The notes under the pieces: generated by a model | What the model was told of the DNA's origin: nothing | What the model saw: only the letters and a program-made list of their open reading frames with translations | Databases searched by the model: none | In this document: in pieces, positions 26,220-35,508 of the stretch | Position numbering within the stretch: position 1 is the stretch's first letter | Layout of the letters: every line of letters starts with the position of its first letter | NCBI GenBank assembly: GCA_029946065.1 | Contig: JAQSDU010000019.1 | Span: forward strand, 186,001-250,000 | DNA length: 64,000 nucleotides | Direction of reading: 5' to 3' | Source of the DNA: Flavobacterium sp. | GTDB lineage: Bacteria; Bacteroidota; Bacteroidia; Flavobacteriales; Flavobacteriaceae | Program-made: the position numbers and the translations under genes

Positions 26220-28841
26220 CTATTCTTTCTTAGGCTCTTCTTTTTTCTTCTTTTTATTAAAAAGCCCGTTAATCAAATCATTGGCTTTCGTTTTCACATC
26301 TTCTTTTGTTACAGGAGCCGTTGTTGCTGCTTTTGTAGTGTCTTTTTTACTGCCTCCGATTAAATTTCCAAGTGCAGAAGTGCCTTGTTTGATCAATTTA
26401 TCTTTTTGTTGTTTGACCAAATTGTTAACCAAAGTTGTAGTCGCCTGTTTCATGTCGGTGGTGACTTTTGGATTTTTGAAATTTCCGGTAAGAATGGCAT
26501 TAATCGGAATATTATCCAATTTTGCAGCATCGGCAGGCGATAATTTTGCAATGAGGGCGTTGGCTTCGGTACCCAAATATTTTACGGGAACATCCAATTT
26601 GACATTATAATTCATCGTTTGATCAAAACCATGTGAACCGCCAACATTGACTTTTATATCTTGGTATTTGATGTCGAAAGGTTTCACATTTACTTTTCCA
26701 TCCTTAAAAGTCAACTGTGTTTTCAAGTCATTTAAATTGATTTTTTTTAGGTCGATGAATTTCAGGTTGTTGGTCAACGACGTTAATAACTCAGAATTGC
26801 TTGCATTCACTGTCGTGGAAAGTAATTGTCCGAACAAATCGCCTGTCATTGATTTTAAATCGGGCGTCATTTCCTTAGCATCTAAGTTGCCAGATAACTT
26901 GATGGTCGAATTTAATTTTCCATTGATGACACCAGCAATCGGAGCGATGTTTTTCATCATTTCCAACTGTGTGAATGTTTGTTGGATATCTACTTGCTTT
27001 AAATCGAGTTTCATATCAAAAACAGGCGTTTTTGCTTTGGTTGAAACCGAACCGTTAGCGCCAATCTGCCCACCAAAAATAGATGTTTTAATGTTTTCTA
27101 AAGTCACTTTTTGATCTTTGATAATGACTTTCCCTGAAACATCTTTCAACGTTAAATTGTCATATAGAACCGTATTGATTTTCGCAGCAAGCGTACAATC
27201 TAAGAACGAAGGCACTTTGATGGCTTCTTTATTAGTCGCAGTTTTTGCCATAGTTTTTGCATCGCTCGCTGGCGCTTCTTCACTCATAAAATCTGAAACC
27301 GCAAATTGGTTCGATTGCAAATTGAAATTCCCTTTTAGCTCTTGGTTTTTGAAGAGAAATCCGTAAAAATTATCTAAAGTTCCGGTAACATTCAAATCGG
27401 TTTTCCCGGTTGTGGCGCTAAATTGCTGTAGGTTCACACGACTCGGATTGAAAGCCACTTTTGCGATGCTGATGTTGAGTGCTTTTCCTTTTTCGTCAAT
27501 ATATTTAAAACCTGAAAGCGTCATATTGCCTTCGTTTTTGATGTTTTGATATTGACTGGTTTCTACCGATTTCATGTCGAAATTGGTTTTTACATCGGCA
27601 TTTAAAATCCCGGAAAGCGGTTTTTTAAGTTTTATCGGATACGCTTTTGAAAGGTTCGCAAGGTTGACGGTTCCTTTTAAAGCTGCGTCAATCAGAGGAT
27701 TCACAGTGATATTTTTGATATTAGCTTTTGCATCAAAAACATCTTGATCTATTCGAAAAGACAATTTATCAAGATTGACATAAGTGTCATTCAAAATTCC
27801 TGAATCGTTGATTATTTTGGTGTCGATTACGATATTTTGAACCGATTTCGGCAAATTCGGATATTGAAATGACGCATTATTGGAAGCAATCGCCACGTTA
27901 AATTTCGGAACTGTCGTGTCAGAATAAGTACCTTTTGCAAATCCGTTTACGGTAAAATCACCAGTCGTTTTCACATTAGCAAGACTTCCAGAGTAGGCTG
28001 ATGGAATTAAACCCAAAAAATTCTGAAAGCTCGAAGTCGGCGTTTGGAAAGTCAAATCGTATTCCTGACCGTTTTCAAGCATTTGGACGGAACCGTCAAA
28101 TTTTAGGGGTAATTTATTGATCAGCAGAGTGTTTTTCTTAAAGGTATAAAGTTGCTTGTCCAAATCCAATCCCAAAACGGCATCGAGTGTCAAATCAACA
28201 TTTTTAAGGTAATTCACTTTGTCCATGTCGAGTGAAACCCGTGCGGTTGTTTTTGTAGTCAAATCGAGTTTTGAGGCCTCAAAATTCCCTGTCCCGTTGT
28301 GGTCCAAGCTGTCGAATTGGGCTTTCATTTTTGATTTTTCATCAAAATATCGGACGGTATAGTTTTCGATTTTGTATTCTTTTATCTTTAGCGAAAGCGG
28401 ATTACTTTTATCATCGTCTTTCTTTTCTTCCTGGTTTTTTAGGGCGATATCGAAATTTCCAAGGCCCTCTTTATTGAAGATTATATTGACCAAACCGTCT
28501 TTTGACGAAAACGATTCGATGTTCATCGCTTCGTCTTTTCCTTTGAACAATTCTTTTATAGACATTTTCAGGTTCACTTCGCCAATCGAAACCAACGTAT
28601 CGCCTTCAAACGGGGCTTTATTGATGATTACAAGTTTTTCGATCGTTACATTGGCTTGCGGAAAACTCTTGAAAAGGCTCAAATCTGCATCTGAAAACGT
28701 CACTTTGGCATCTACATTTTCGTTAATGGCGGCGGCAATCTTGGCTTTTATCTGGTTTTGAAATAAATAGGGAAGCGTGAACAAAGCCACAATAAGCAAT
28801 AACACAATAATACCGAACCATTTTAAAATCTTCTTAATCAT
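26220..28841 (-). CDS. AsmA-like C-terminal domain protein
   Basis: 873 residues. An N-terminal membrane anchor (WFGIIVLLLIVALFTLPYLF) is followed by AsmA/TamB-type beta-rich repeats. FSDADLSLFKSFPQANVTIEKLVIINKAPF is typical of the AsmA N-domain; the C-domain has GVINGKLNSTIKLSGNLDAKEM and a Lys-rich tail after about residue 820. Family members are inner-membrane-anchored periplasmic proteins thought to move lipids toward the outer membrane. Transcribed leftward after sppA, with a hairpin between them. Confidence 0.85.
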   Translation of the reverse strand: MIKKILKWFGIIVLLLIVALFTLPYLFQNQIKAKIAAAINENVDAKVTFSDADLSLFKSFPQANVTIEKLVIINKAPFEGDTLVSIGEVNLKMSIKELFKGKDEAMNIESFSSKDGLVNIIFNKEGLGNFDIALKNQEEKKDDDKSNPLSLKIKEYKIENYTVRYFDEKSKMKAQFDSLDHNGTGNFEASKLDLTTKTTARVSLDMDKVNYLKNVDLTLDAVLGLDLDKQLYTFKKNTLLINKLPLKFDGSVQMLENGQEYDLTFQTPTSSFQNFLGLIPSAYSGSLANVKTTGDFTVNGFAKGTYSDTTVPKFNVAIASNNASFQYPNLPKSVQNIVIDTKIINDSGILNDTYVNLDKLSFRIDQDVFDAKANIKNITVNPLIDAALKGTVNLANLSKAYPIKLKKPLSGILNADVKTNFDMKSVETSQYQNIKNEGNMTLSGFKYIDEKGKALNISIAKVAFNPSRVNLQQFSATTGKTDLNVTGTLDNFYGFLFKNQELKGNFNLQSNQFAVSDFMSEEAPASDAKTMAKTATNKEAIKVPSFLDCTLAAKINTVLYDNLTLKDVSGKVIIKDQKVTLENIKTSIFGGQIGANGSVSTKAKTPVFDMKLDLKQVDIQQTFTQLEMMKNIAPIAGVINGKLNSTIKLSGNLDAKEMTPDLKSMTGDLFGQLLSTTVNASNSELLTSLTNNLKFIDLKKINLNDLKTQLTFKDGKVNVKPFDIKYQDIKVNVGGSHGFDQTMNYNVKLDVPVKYLGTEANALIAKLSPADAAKLDNIPINAILTGNFKNPKVTTDMKQATTTLVNNLVKQQKDKLIKQGTSALGNLIGGSKKDTTKAATTAPVTKEDVKTKANDLINGLFNKKKKKEEPKKE

Positions 28842-28877
28842 AACAGAATTTTTTTGTTAAGCTAAAATACAAATAGA

Positions 28878-28913
28878 AAGCCAACTTACACAAAAATCAA
28901 TGTAAGTTGGCTT
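28878..28913 (-). terminator. Hairpin after sppA (probable terminator)
   Basis: Perfect 13-bp stem aagccaacttaca / tgtaagttggctt with a 10-nt loop, between sppA (stop at 28983) and the AsmA-like start at 28841. The T-run on the minus strand is interrupted, so termination may be partial. Confidence 0.6.
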
Positions 28914-28982
28914 AAAAATAACGTTTTTCGATTTTGAACTTTTTCAGAATTTTAAACGCTGAAAAGGTTATTAAAAAAGGAA

Positions 28983-30749
28983 CTATTTAATAAAAATCTC
29001 GTAATCCATTTTTGCCTGAATGCCTTTTTCGGCTGTGGTCATTTTTTTTACTTTTTCCCAAATTTCAAAATTCTCAGCGCCAATTTCTTCTTTTATCAAA
29101 CTGGCTTTTGATTGTGCGAATGGAAATCCGCCTAACATATCGCCCAATGTTTTCTCGTATTCCGGATAATTTCTGGTTTTGTATGCTGTAATTTTTCCTA
29201 GTTTTGCAGCAGCTTTCAAAGCGTCATCCATGTTTCCGATTTTGTCAACAAGACCGATTTTTATCGCTTCAGAACCTGACCATACCCGACCTTGACCAAT
29301 AGCATCGACTTGTTCGAAAGTCATTTTTCTACCAGTGGCAACGCGGGTTACAAATGTGCCGTAAATGCGCTCGACACTTTCTTGAACAACGGCGCGTAAT
29401 TTTGGGTCTAACGGACGAAACGGACTGTATGCTGCCGCATTTTCGTTGGTGCTAACTACTTCTGTATTGATACCGATTTTCTGACTTAATGCAGTGAAAT
29501 TGGGCAACATTCCAAAAACACCGATAGAGCCTGTAATCGTATTTTCTTCAGCAAAAATCTCATTAGCATTACAAGCGATGTAATAGCCGCCGGAAGCGGC
29601 AAGATTTCCCATAGAAACGACTACGGGTTTTACTTTTTTAGTAAGTTCAATTTCTCTCCAGATCAAATCGGAAGTCAGTGCATTTCCGCCCGGACTGTCA
29701 ATGCGCAGAACAATAGCTTTTACATCGTCGTCTTCTCTTGCTTCTTTGAGTGAACGGCGCATCGAACCTTCGCCGATATAACTTACATCGCCTTCTCCAT
29801 CTTTGATTTCACCTTGGGCATAAATAACGGCAATTCTGTCTGAAGTACTGGCGCTTTTTGGGGAATTGGCTACTTTTTGGGCATAATCTGCAATGGAAAC
29901 AGAATGATAATCATCGTCTTTATCTACTTTTAAAGCTTTTTTAATACCAGCACGAAATTCGTCTTCATAGGCGATTTTATCAATTAAATGCTGTGATTTT
30001 GCCATTTCTGGCGTTCTTGCCAAAAGGCCGTTGGCGATTTCATTGAGTTTTGTAACGGGAATGTTCCTGCTTTTTGAAATATCGTTTAAGACAGAATTCC
30101 AAACCGAATTCAATAAAGCGGAAACCTGTTCGCGGTTGGCATCGCTCATTTTATTTTCCAGAAATGGTTCAACGGCACTTTTGTATTTTCCGTGGCGGAT
30201 GATTTCCATTTTTACGCCCGATTTGTCTTGCAAATCTTTGAAGAACATCAATTCTGTCGAAAGTCCTTTGAACTCCATTTCTCCAACTGGATTCAGATAA
30301 ATGGTATCGGCAACAGAAGCCATATAATATTCTTTTTGAGAATACATATCGGCATAGGCCACTACAAATTTACCTGATTTTTTAAAGTCTGCGAGTGCGC
30401 TTCGAAGTTCTTTTGCTTGCGCCATTCCAATTCCAGAACTATTGTTAAGGATGGAAATGCCTTTGATTTTTTCGTCGGTTTTAGCTTCTTTGATGGCAGT
30501 AAGCACATCTGAAACACCGATGTTTTTGCCTTCTGAGAACATGGTTACCCACGGATCTGAATATTTTCCTCCGTAATCATTAGTGATTTTTTTCATGTCG
30601 AATTCGATTACCGAATTGTCATCGACAACCACTTTATTGGAATCACCGCTACGGAAAATGGCACTGATGACAATAAATCCGCCAAAAAAGAGCATGCAAA
30701 AAATGAATATTCCAACGATTGTTGCGAGTACGTTTCCTAAAAATTTCAT
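28983..30749 (-). CDS. sppA: Signal peptide peptidase SppA, 67-kDa type
   Basis: 588 residues from the ATG at 30749 (MKFLGNVLATIVGIFIFCMLFFGGFIV, a membrane anchor); an in-frame extension upstream lacks that start context. Two tandem S49 domains: the first contributes the lysine region (ETIRHGKYKSAVEPFLENKMSDANREQ), the second the nucleophile in SMGNLAASGGYYIACNA, with VLRIDSPGGNALTSD before it. It degrades cleaved signal peptides in the inner membrane. It is divergent from folK. Confidence 0.93.
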   Translation of the reverse strand: MKFLGNVLATIVGIFIFCMLFFGGFIVISAIFRSGDSNKVVVDDNSVIEFDMKKITNDYGGKYSDPWVTMFSEGKNIGVSDVLTAIKEAKTDEKIKGISILNNSSGIGMAQAKELRSALADFKKSGKFVVAYADMYSQKEYYMASVADTIYLNPVGEMEFKGLSTELMFFKDLQDKSGVKMEIIRHGKYKSAVEPFLENKMSDANREQVSALLNSVWNSVLNDISKSRNIPVTKLNEIANGLLARTPEMAKSQHLIDKIAYEDEFRAGIKKALKVDKDDDYHSVSIADYAQKVANSPKSASTSDRIAVIYAQGEIKDGEGDVSYIGEGSMRRSLKEAREDDDVKAIVLRIDSPGGNALTSDLIWREIELTKKVKPVVVSMGNLAASGGYYIACNANEIFAEENTITGSIGVFGMLPNFTALSQKIGINTEVVSTNENAAAYSPFRPLDPKLRAVVQESVERIYGTFVTRVATGRKMTFEQVDAIGQGRVWSGSEAIKIGLVDKIGNMDDALKAAAKLGKITAYKTRNYPEYEKTLGDMLGGFPFAQSKASLIKEEIGAENFEIWEKVKKMTTAEKGIQAKMDYEIFIK

Positions 30750-30884
30750 AAGTATATTTTTTGTTATAAGTCTTGTTAATGCCGAATTTGTTACAAATAG
30801 ACATCGAAAAGGCACATCGATAAATTTATCAACAGCCTTCGCAAATATAGTTCTATTCTGAAATTCTTTTGCTTAATTTGTAAA

Positions 30885-32015
30885 ATGCAGCATCAGGTAA
30901 TTTTATCGATTGGAAGCAATCAGGGCGACAAGTTGGCCGCTATTGAGCAATGCATCGAGGTGCTTCATATGCAGGTTGGCACAGTAGTCAAAGTATCAAG
31001 GCTTTATGAAACGCCTTCGTGGGGATTTGAGAGCGATGCTTTTTATAACTGCGTGGTTTTGATGCATACCCAGAAAACACCAGCTAAAATTTTAGCCGAA
31101 ATCCTTAAAGTAGAAAAACGCCTTGGGCGCATCCGGACAGCGCAGTCTGGCTATGAAGCGCGTGCGATTGATATTGATATTATAGATTTTGATGGTACTT
31201 TTGTGAAAACTGCCAATTTGCAAATTCCGCATCCGCAGATGGAAAACCGGCTTTTTGTATTGGTACCGTTGAAAGATGTAAAACCAGATTTTGCACATCC
31301 GCAATCAAAGAAAAGTATTGGCGATTTAATTCGCGAAAGCGTTGACAAAAGCGACTGTAAATTTATAGGAAAACTGAAATCTCCGTTGTCAAAATTGCCT
31401 TTGGAACAATTTAACTATATTGCGATTGAAGGTAATATTGGTGCTGGAAAAACTACACTTGCCAATAAAATTGCAGATGATTTTAATGCTAAAAGTATTT
31501 TTGAACGATTTGCCGATAATCCGTTTTTGCCAAAATTTTATAAAGACCAAAGCCGCTATGCGTTTCCGTTGGAGATGTCGTTTTTGGCCGATCGTTATCA
31601 ACAATTATCAGATGATTTGGCACAATTTGATCTTTTTAAGGATTTTATCGTAGCCGATTATCACATTTTCAAATCGTTGATTTTTGCTAAAGTGACGCTT
31701 ACCGATGATGAATATCGCTTGTACAGAAAACTTTTTGAAATTATTTATAAGGAAATGCCAAAACCGGATTTGTACATTTATTTGTATCAAAATACAGAAA
31801 GGCTTCTGGCGAATATCAAGCGCCGCGGGCGTACTTATGAGCAAGAGATTCCTGCAGAATACCTCGATAAAATTAATCGTGGCTACTTGGACTACATCAA
31901 ATCACAAACTGACCTGAATGTTTTGGTAATTGATGTTTCCGACAAAGATTTTGTAAAAAGTCAAGAAGATTATGTTTTTATATTGGAGCAAATACGCAAC
32001 AAAATTCCGCAATAA
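30885..32015 (+). CDS. folK: HPPK-deoxynucleoside kinase fusion protein
   Basis: 376 residues with two enzymes. Residues 1-155: 6-hydroxymethyl-7,8-dihydropterin pyrophosphokinase (ILSIGSNQGDKL, YETPSWGFES, ARAIDIDIIDFDG), the folate-pathway step before FolP. Residues ~175-376: deoxynucleoside kinase of the dCK/dGK type with P-loop EGNIGAGKTT (183-191), the FERFADNPFLPKFY segment, DRYQQLSDD, and lid arginines in NIKRRGRTYEQ. Such fusions are known in flavobacteria, where the kinase domain favours purine deoxynucleosides such as deoxyadenosine. The stop is 1 bp from the converging T9SS lectin gene. Confidence 0.92.
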   Translation: MQHQVILSIGSNQGDKLAAIEQCIEVLHMQVGTVVKVSRLYETPSWGFESDAFYNCVVLMHTQKTPAKILAEILKVEKRLGRIRTAQSGYEARAIDIDIIDFDGTFVKTANLQIPHPQMENRLFVLVPLKDVKPDFAHPQSKKSIGDLIRESVDKSDCKFIGKLKSPLSKLPLEQFNYIAIEGNIGAGKTTLANKIADDFNAKSIFERFADNPFLPKFYKDQSRYAFPLEMSFLADRYQQLSDDLAQFDLFKDFIVADYHIFKSLIFAKVTLTDDEYRLYRKLFEIIYKEMPKPDLYIYLYQNTERLLANIKRRGRTYEQEIPAEYLDKINRGYLDYIKSQTDLNVLVIDVSDKDFVKSQEDYVFILEQIRNKIPQ

Positions 32016-32016
32016 A

Positions 32017-34170
32017 TTATCGAACTAAACTAAAATGTCCACGAATTTCAGGCGTTATATCATCCAATTTAAAGACGAACCAATAGTCGTTTGCAGGCAA
32101 TGGTCGGCCATCGTATGTGCCGTTCCAGGTAAGGTTCTTTTTGCTTAATTCACATATTAATTTTCCATAACGGTCAAAAATCGCTACGTGTGCTTTCGGA
32201 TAATTGATCATGCCTCGAATCGTCCAGTAATCATTGTAATTATCGCCGTTTGGCGTAAAGAAAGTTGGAATCAGATAAATCGTAAAATCTTTCTGGTCTT
32301 CTCCACAAAAATCCGCTTGACGTACATGGGCGGTATAAGCACCTGCATTTTGCAATGAAAAAACATTAGAAGTCTGATAATTGATGCCATCCACCGAATA
32401 TTCAAAATTTCCTGTATTCGAAGTAAGGATTGTAACACTTGATCCTGAAACCTGAACGGTACTTATTAAGGGATTGGCGACATCTGTAACGGCAAATGTT
32501 TTGATACTGGTGCAGCTCTCGGGCGCAAGGCTTGTTACTTCAACCGTATAAGTACCTGGATTAGAAACCGTAATTTGTTTCGTTATTTGCTGTGTAGCGG
32601 GCCAAAAATAAGTCACGTTATCGATGCCGGCATTTAGAATAATATTGCTGCCTTCACATTTGGTTGTTGTTTCGTCTGTAACGACAGGTCTTTTATAAAC
32701 GGTAACAGTAACCGGAATTCTTGGAAAAGTAGGGCATTCGTTGTAAAATCCCTGAACGTAAAAAGTAGTTGTTTCGGTTAAATAGGGCGTTACAAAATTA
32801 GGACCAACACCTACAATCTGACCGTCAATAGGAGCATCGTACCACTCGATAATTCCTGCCGATGTTGTAGAAGGAATCGTCACTGTGCCTTCGCAAATGG
32901 GTCCTGGTTGCATAAAAGTTATGGTTGGTCTAGGAATTACGGTCGCAACTACTTCGGTTCTTGTGGCTGTGGTGCATCCGATTGGATAAACATCTGCATA
33001 AAAAGACGTGGTGGCGTTGAGAAATGGTGTTGTAAAAGGTGTTCCGGTACCAAGGAGTGTTCCTCCGGTCGGGCTGTCATACCATTTTACGACACTTGCA
33101 GAATAAGCATTTATGACAACTGTTCCTGGGGCACAACGTGTGTCGCCGGCGGTTGCCGTAATAAACGGAATCAAAATAGTAGTGCTGGTTGAGATGTTCA
33201 GTACCGGATCGCCAGCAGAACCGCCATATTCTACAATATAACCTTTGGGCTGATAATTGCCGCTAACATCGCCCACGTTAGACAAATCATTCCATGATCC
33301 TGCGACACCGACTCCGGGTGCGGTAACGTGTGCATAATCTTCATCGCCAGCATTATTGGGTTCGCCGCTGTTCCAAAAAGCGAAATTGGGCGAATTTCCG
33401 GTGATGCCGCCATTCCAAAAAATAGTTCCGGTTTCAGGACCAGTCATCCATTTCCAGACGCCTTCGGTTTCTGCATCGCTGCCGCCAATCCATCCTGCGC
33501 CAGCTGCTTGTTCTCCGGATAATTGCGCTTCATCGGCTGCCAAGATTGTTGCGAGATAACCTTGCAATCCGTAATAAGTACTTGTTGCTGCTTGGGTTTT
33601 TGCGTTGCTCCACGTAATTCCAAGTGACGCTACATATTGGTAATAATGTCCTGTAGATGGCAAATAATTCGCCTGTCCAACACTTACAGAAAAATTTCGG
33701 GCACCGCCGGCCGGTACTGCAGCATTGTTTGAATAAACGACATCTTTAATTGCGGCAACAAAATCGGTATAAGAAACGGGAATATTGGTAGGGCTCTTAA
33801 GTGTAAGTTTTCCGGCGGTGATGTTCCAACTACTCACGATCGTAGGATGACTTCCTATTAAGGTTAGTAAATCTTGAGCGCTTTCGTAACCAGCAGATAT
33901 TTGTATGTAAATAGCGTCGGTCGTAGTATCGTCGGGATCGGTAATGGTCATATCGGTAACGATATTCATTGGACTTCCCGGACAAAAAACCTGATTTCCA
34001 GTAGCAGAAAGTACCGGAGGCTCATTCACGAAAAATAGGTTATGGGTATAATGATAAGCCGGAAAGGGTGGGGTTTTTGAATGCGGAAAAACCGGATTAG
34101 CATAAGTCGCAATTGACGTTATTAGTAGTAGTAATGCAACTAAGAAATTATTTTGTATATGGGTTTTCAT
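32017..34170 (-). CDS. C-type-lectin-domain cell-surface protein with T9SS type B sorting domain
   Basis: 717 residues: signal peptide (NFLVALLLLITSIATYANP), a beta-rich region, then a C-type lectin-like domain (about residues 165-335) with YYQYVASLGITWSNAKTQAA, GYLATILAADEAQ, the carbohydrate-site motif GEPNNAGDEDYAHV and SWNDL. EPN and WND are the Ca2+-site motifs of mannose-type lectins. PKD/Ig-like segments follow and the C-terminus has FFTPNGDNYNDYWTI, IFDRYGKLI and LPANDYWFVFKL, the type B sorting domain. Role inferred: a surface protein binding glycans. No PorP/SprF gene is adjacent. Confidence 0.88.
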   Translation of the reverse strand: MKTHIQNNFLVALLLLITSIATYANPVFPHSKTPPFPAYHYTHNLFFVNEPPVLSATGNQVFCPGSPMNIVTDMTITDPDDTTTDAIYIQISAGYESAQDLLTLIGSHPTIVSSWNITAGKLTLKSPTNIPVSYTDFVAAIKDVVYSNNAAVPAGGARNFSVSVGQANYLPSTGHYYQYVASLGITWSNAKTQAATSTYYGLQGYLATILAADEAQLSGEQAAGAGWIGGSDAETEGVWKWMTGPETGTIFWNGGITGNSPNFAFWNSGEPNNAGDEDYAHVTAPGVGVAGSWNDLSNVGDVSGNYQPKGYIVEYGGSAGDPVLNISTSTTILIPFITATAGDTRCAPGTVVINAYSASVVKWYDSPTGGTLLGTGTPFTTPFLNATTSFYADVYPIGCTTATRTEVVATVIPRPTITFMQPGPICEGTVTIPSTTSAGIIEWYDAPIDGQIVGVGPNFVTPYLTETTTFYVQGFYNECPTFPRIPVTVTVYKRPVVTDETTTKCEGSNIILNAGIDNVTYFWPATQQITKQITVSNPGTYTVEVTSLAPESCTSIKTFAVTDVANPLISTVQVSGSSVTILTSNTGNFEYSVDGINYQTSNVFSLQNAGAYTAHVRQADFCGEDQKDFTIYLIPTFFTPNGDNYNDYWTIRGMINYPKAHVAIFDRYGKLICELSKKNLTWNGTYDGRPLPANDYWFVFKLDDITPEIRGHFSLVR

Positions 34171-34229
34171 TGCGGTAAAGATATTGAAAAAGTGCCTTTT
34201 TCAAATCATTTTAACTTTTTTTAAACCCA

Positions 34230-34760
34230 TCAATACCTTATCTTTTTGAACAGATCCCAGGCCACAATGCCCATACTTACAGAAATATTTAAAGAATGCT
34301 TGGTACCGAGTTGTGGGATTTCAATACACCCATCACAAAGTGCTATTGCTTCTTGTGAGACGCCAAAAACCTCATTTCCGAAAACGAGTGCGTACTTTTT
34401 GGTTTTTTCGAGTTCGAAATCAGGCAGAAAAACTGCGTTTTCAACTTGTTCTACCGCAAATACTGCGATATTGTTTTGCTTTAATTCGGCAATGGCTTCG
34501 AGTACAGATTTTTTATATTCCCAGGCAACAGTTTCAGTGGCACCGAGCGCTGTTTTATGGATTTCCTTATTAGGCGGAATTGCAGTAATACCGCAGAGGT
34601 AAATTTTTTCAAGCAAAAAAGCGTCGGCTGTTCGGAATACAGAACCAATATTGTGCAAACTCCGGATATCATCCAATAGAATAATCAGCGGCGTTTTTTG
34701 GGCATCTTTAAAATCGGCGATTGATTTTCTATCAAGTTCGCTGTTGTCAAGCTTTCGCAT
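34230..34760 (-). CDS. TrmH/SpoU-type RNA methyltransferase
   Basis: 176 residues. SPOUT signatures: ILLDDIRSLHNIGSVFRTADAF, LCGITAIPPNKEIHKTALGA, VFGNEVFGVSQEAIALCD and IPQLGTKHSLNISVSMGIVAWDL. It would transfer a methyl group from SAM to a 2'-OH of rRNA or tRNA; the target cannot be told from sequence. It lacks the N-terminal domain of the RlmB type. Short leftward gene between the lectin and DUF1573 genes. Confidence 0.9.
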   Translation of the reverse strand: MRKLDNSELDRKSIADFKDAQKTPLIILLDDIRSLHNIGSVFRTADAFLLEKIYLCGITAIPPNKEIHKTALGATETVAWEYKKSVLEAIAELKQNNIAVFAVEQVENAVFLPDFELEKTKKYALVFGNEVFGVSQEAIALCDGCIEIPQLGTKHSLNISVSMGIVAWDLFKKIRY

Positions 34761-34782
34761 ACGAATAAATTAAGCCATAAAT

Positions 34783-34816
34783 ATAAAAAAAGCTTCCTAA
34801 ATCAATAGGAAGCTTT
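34783..34816 (-). terminator. Terminator after the DUF1573 gene
   Basis: Perfect 11-bp stem aaagcttccta / taggaagcttt with a 6-nt loop; the minus strand runs into a T-run (A-run at 34784-34790). Confidence 0.8.
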
Positions 34817-34839
34817 CTGTTTTTTATGATAAAAAGTAA

Positions 34840-35346
34840 TTAGCTTTTTGTTGGAGCAGCAACTGGAGTAGCCGGAGTTGGGTCTGGCAAAATTTCACCT
34901 TTGATAGTCAACACTTTAGAAGTATTGTTTACTGCGTTTGTAGTCAAAGTTACGTTTTTAGTAAATTTACCAACTCTGTCTGTAGCATATTTTACACCAA
35001 TAACACCTTTTGCTCCTGGAGCAATTGGCTCTTTTGGCCATGTTGGAACAGTACAACCACAAGATCCTTGTGCGTTAGAAATTACCAATGGCTCAGTACC
35101 ATTATTAGTAAAAACAAATTCACGTTTTCCATCAGCATTGTGTTGGATAACACCGTAATCGATAGTTTCGTTTTCGAAAATAAGACCTGCGCCTTCAGAT
35201 TTTGGAGCTACATCAGCTTTAGCAGGTGTAACCGATTTTGTTGCAGTTAATGTTTTAGTTTTTGTTGGTTTTTTTGAAACTTCTTGTGCAAATGAAGTGT
35301 TCATTGCAAAAAGAGCCATTGCTGAAATTAAAAATATTCTTTTCAT
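34840..35346 (-). CDS. DUF1573 family periplasmic/surface protein
   Basis: 168 residues: signal peptide (RIFLISAMALFAMNTSFAQE), a Lys/Thr/Ala-rich linker (about residues 22-50), then one DUF1573 domain with FENETIDYGVIQHNADGKREFVFTNNGTEPLVISNAQGSCGCTVPTWPKEPIAPGAKGVIGVKY. The SCGCT motif is the hallmark. The fold is Ig/MSP-like. Function not established. It ends in a Pro/Ala tail. Confidence 0.9.
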   Translation of the reverse strand: MKRIFLISAMALFAMNTSFAQEVSKKPTKTKTLTATKSVTPAKADVAPKSEGAGLIFENETIDYGVIQHNADGKREFVFTNNGTEPLVISNAQGSCGCTVPTWPKEPIAPGAKGVIGVKYATDRVGKFTKNVTLTTNAVNNTSKVLTIKGEILPDPTPATPVAAPTKS

Positions 35347-35508
35347 TTTATAAGTTTTTTAAAATTGATATAGGCAAATCTATAAATAATATTTCCACGT
35401 CATACAGTTTTATTCTTAAATTAAAATTAAATTTCCCACGCGCATTTATCCGCTATAAAATAATTAAATTCGCATCTCTATTTTGCAAATCATTTAAACC
35501 CCATCACA

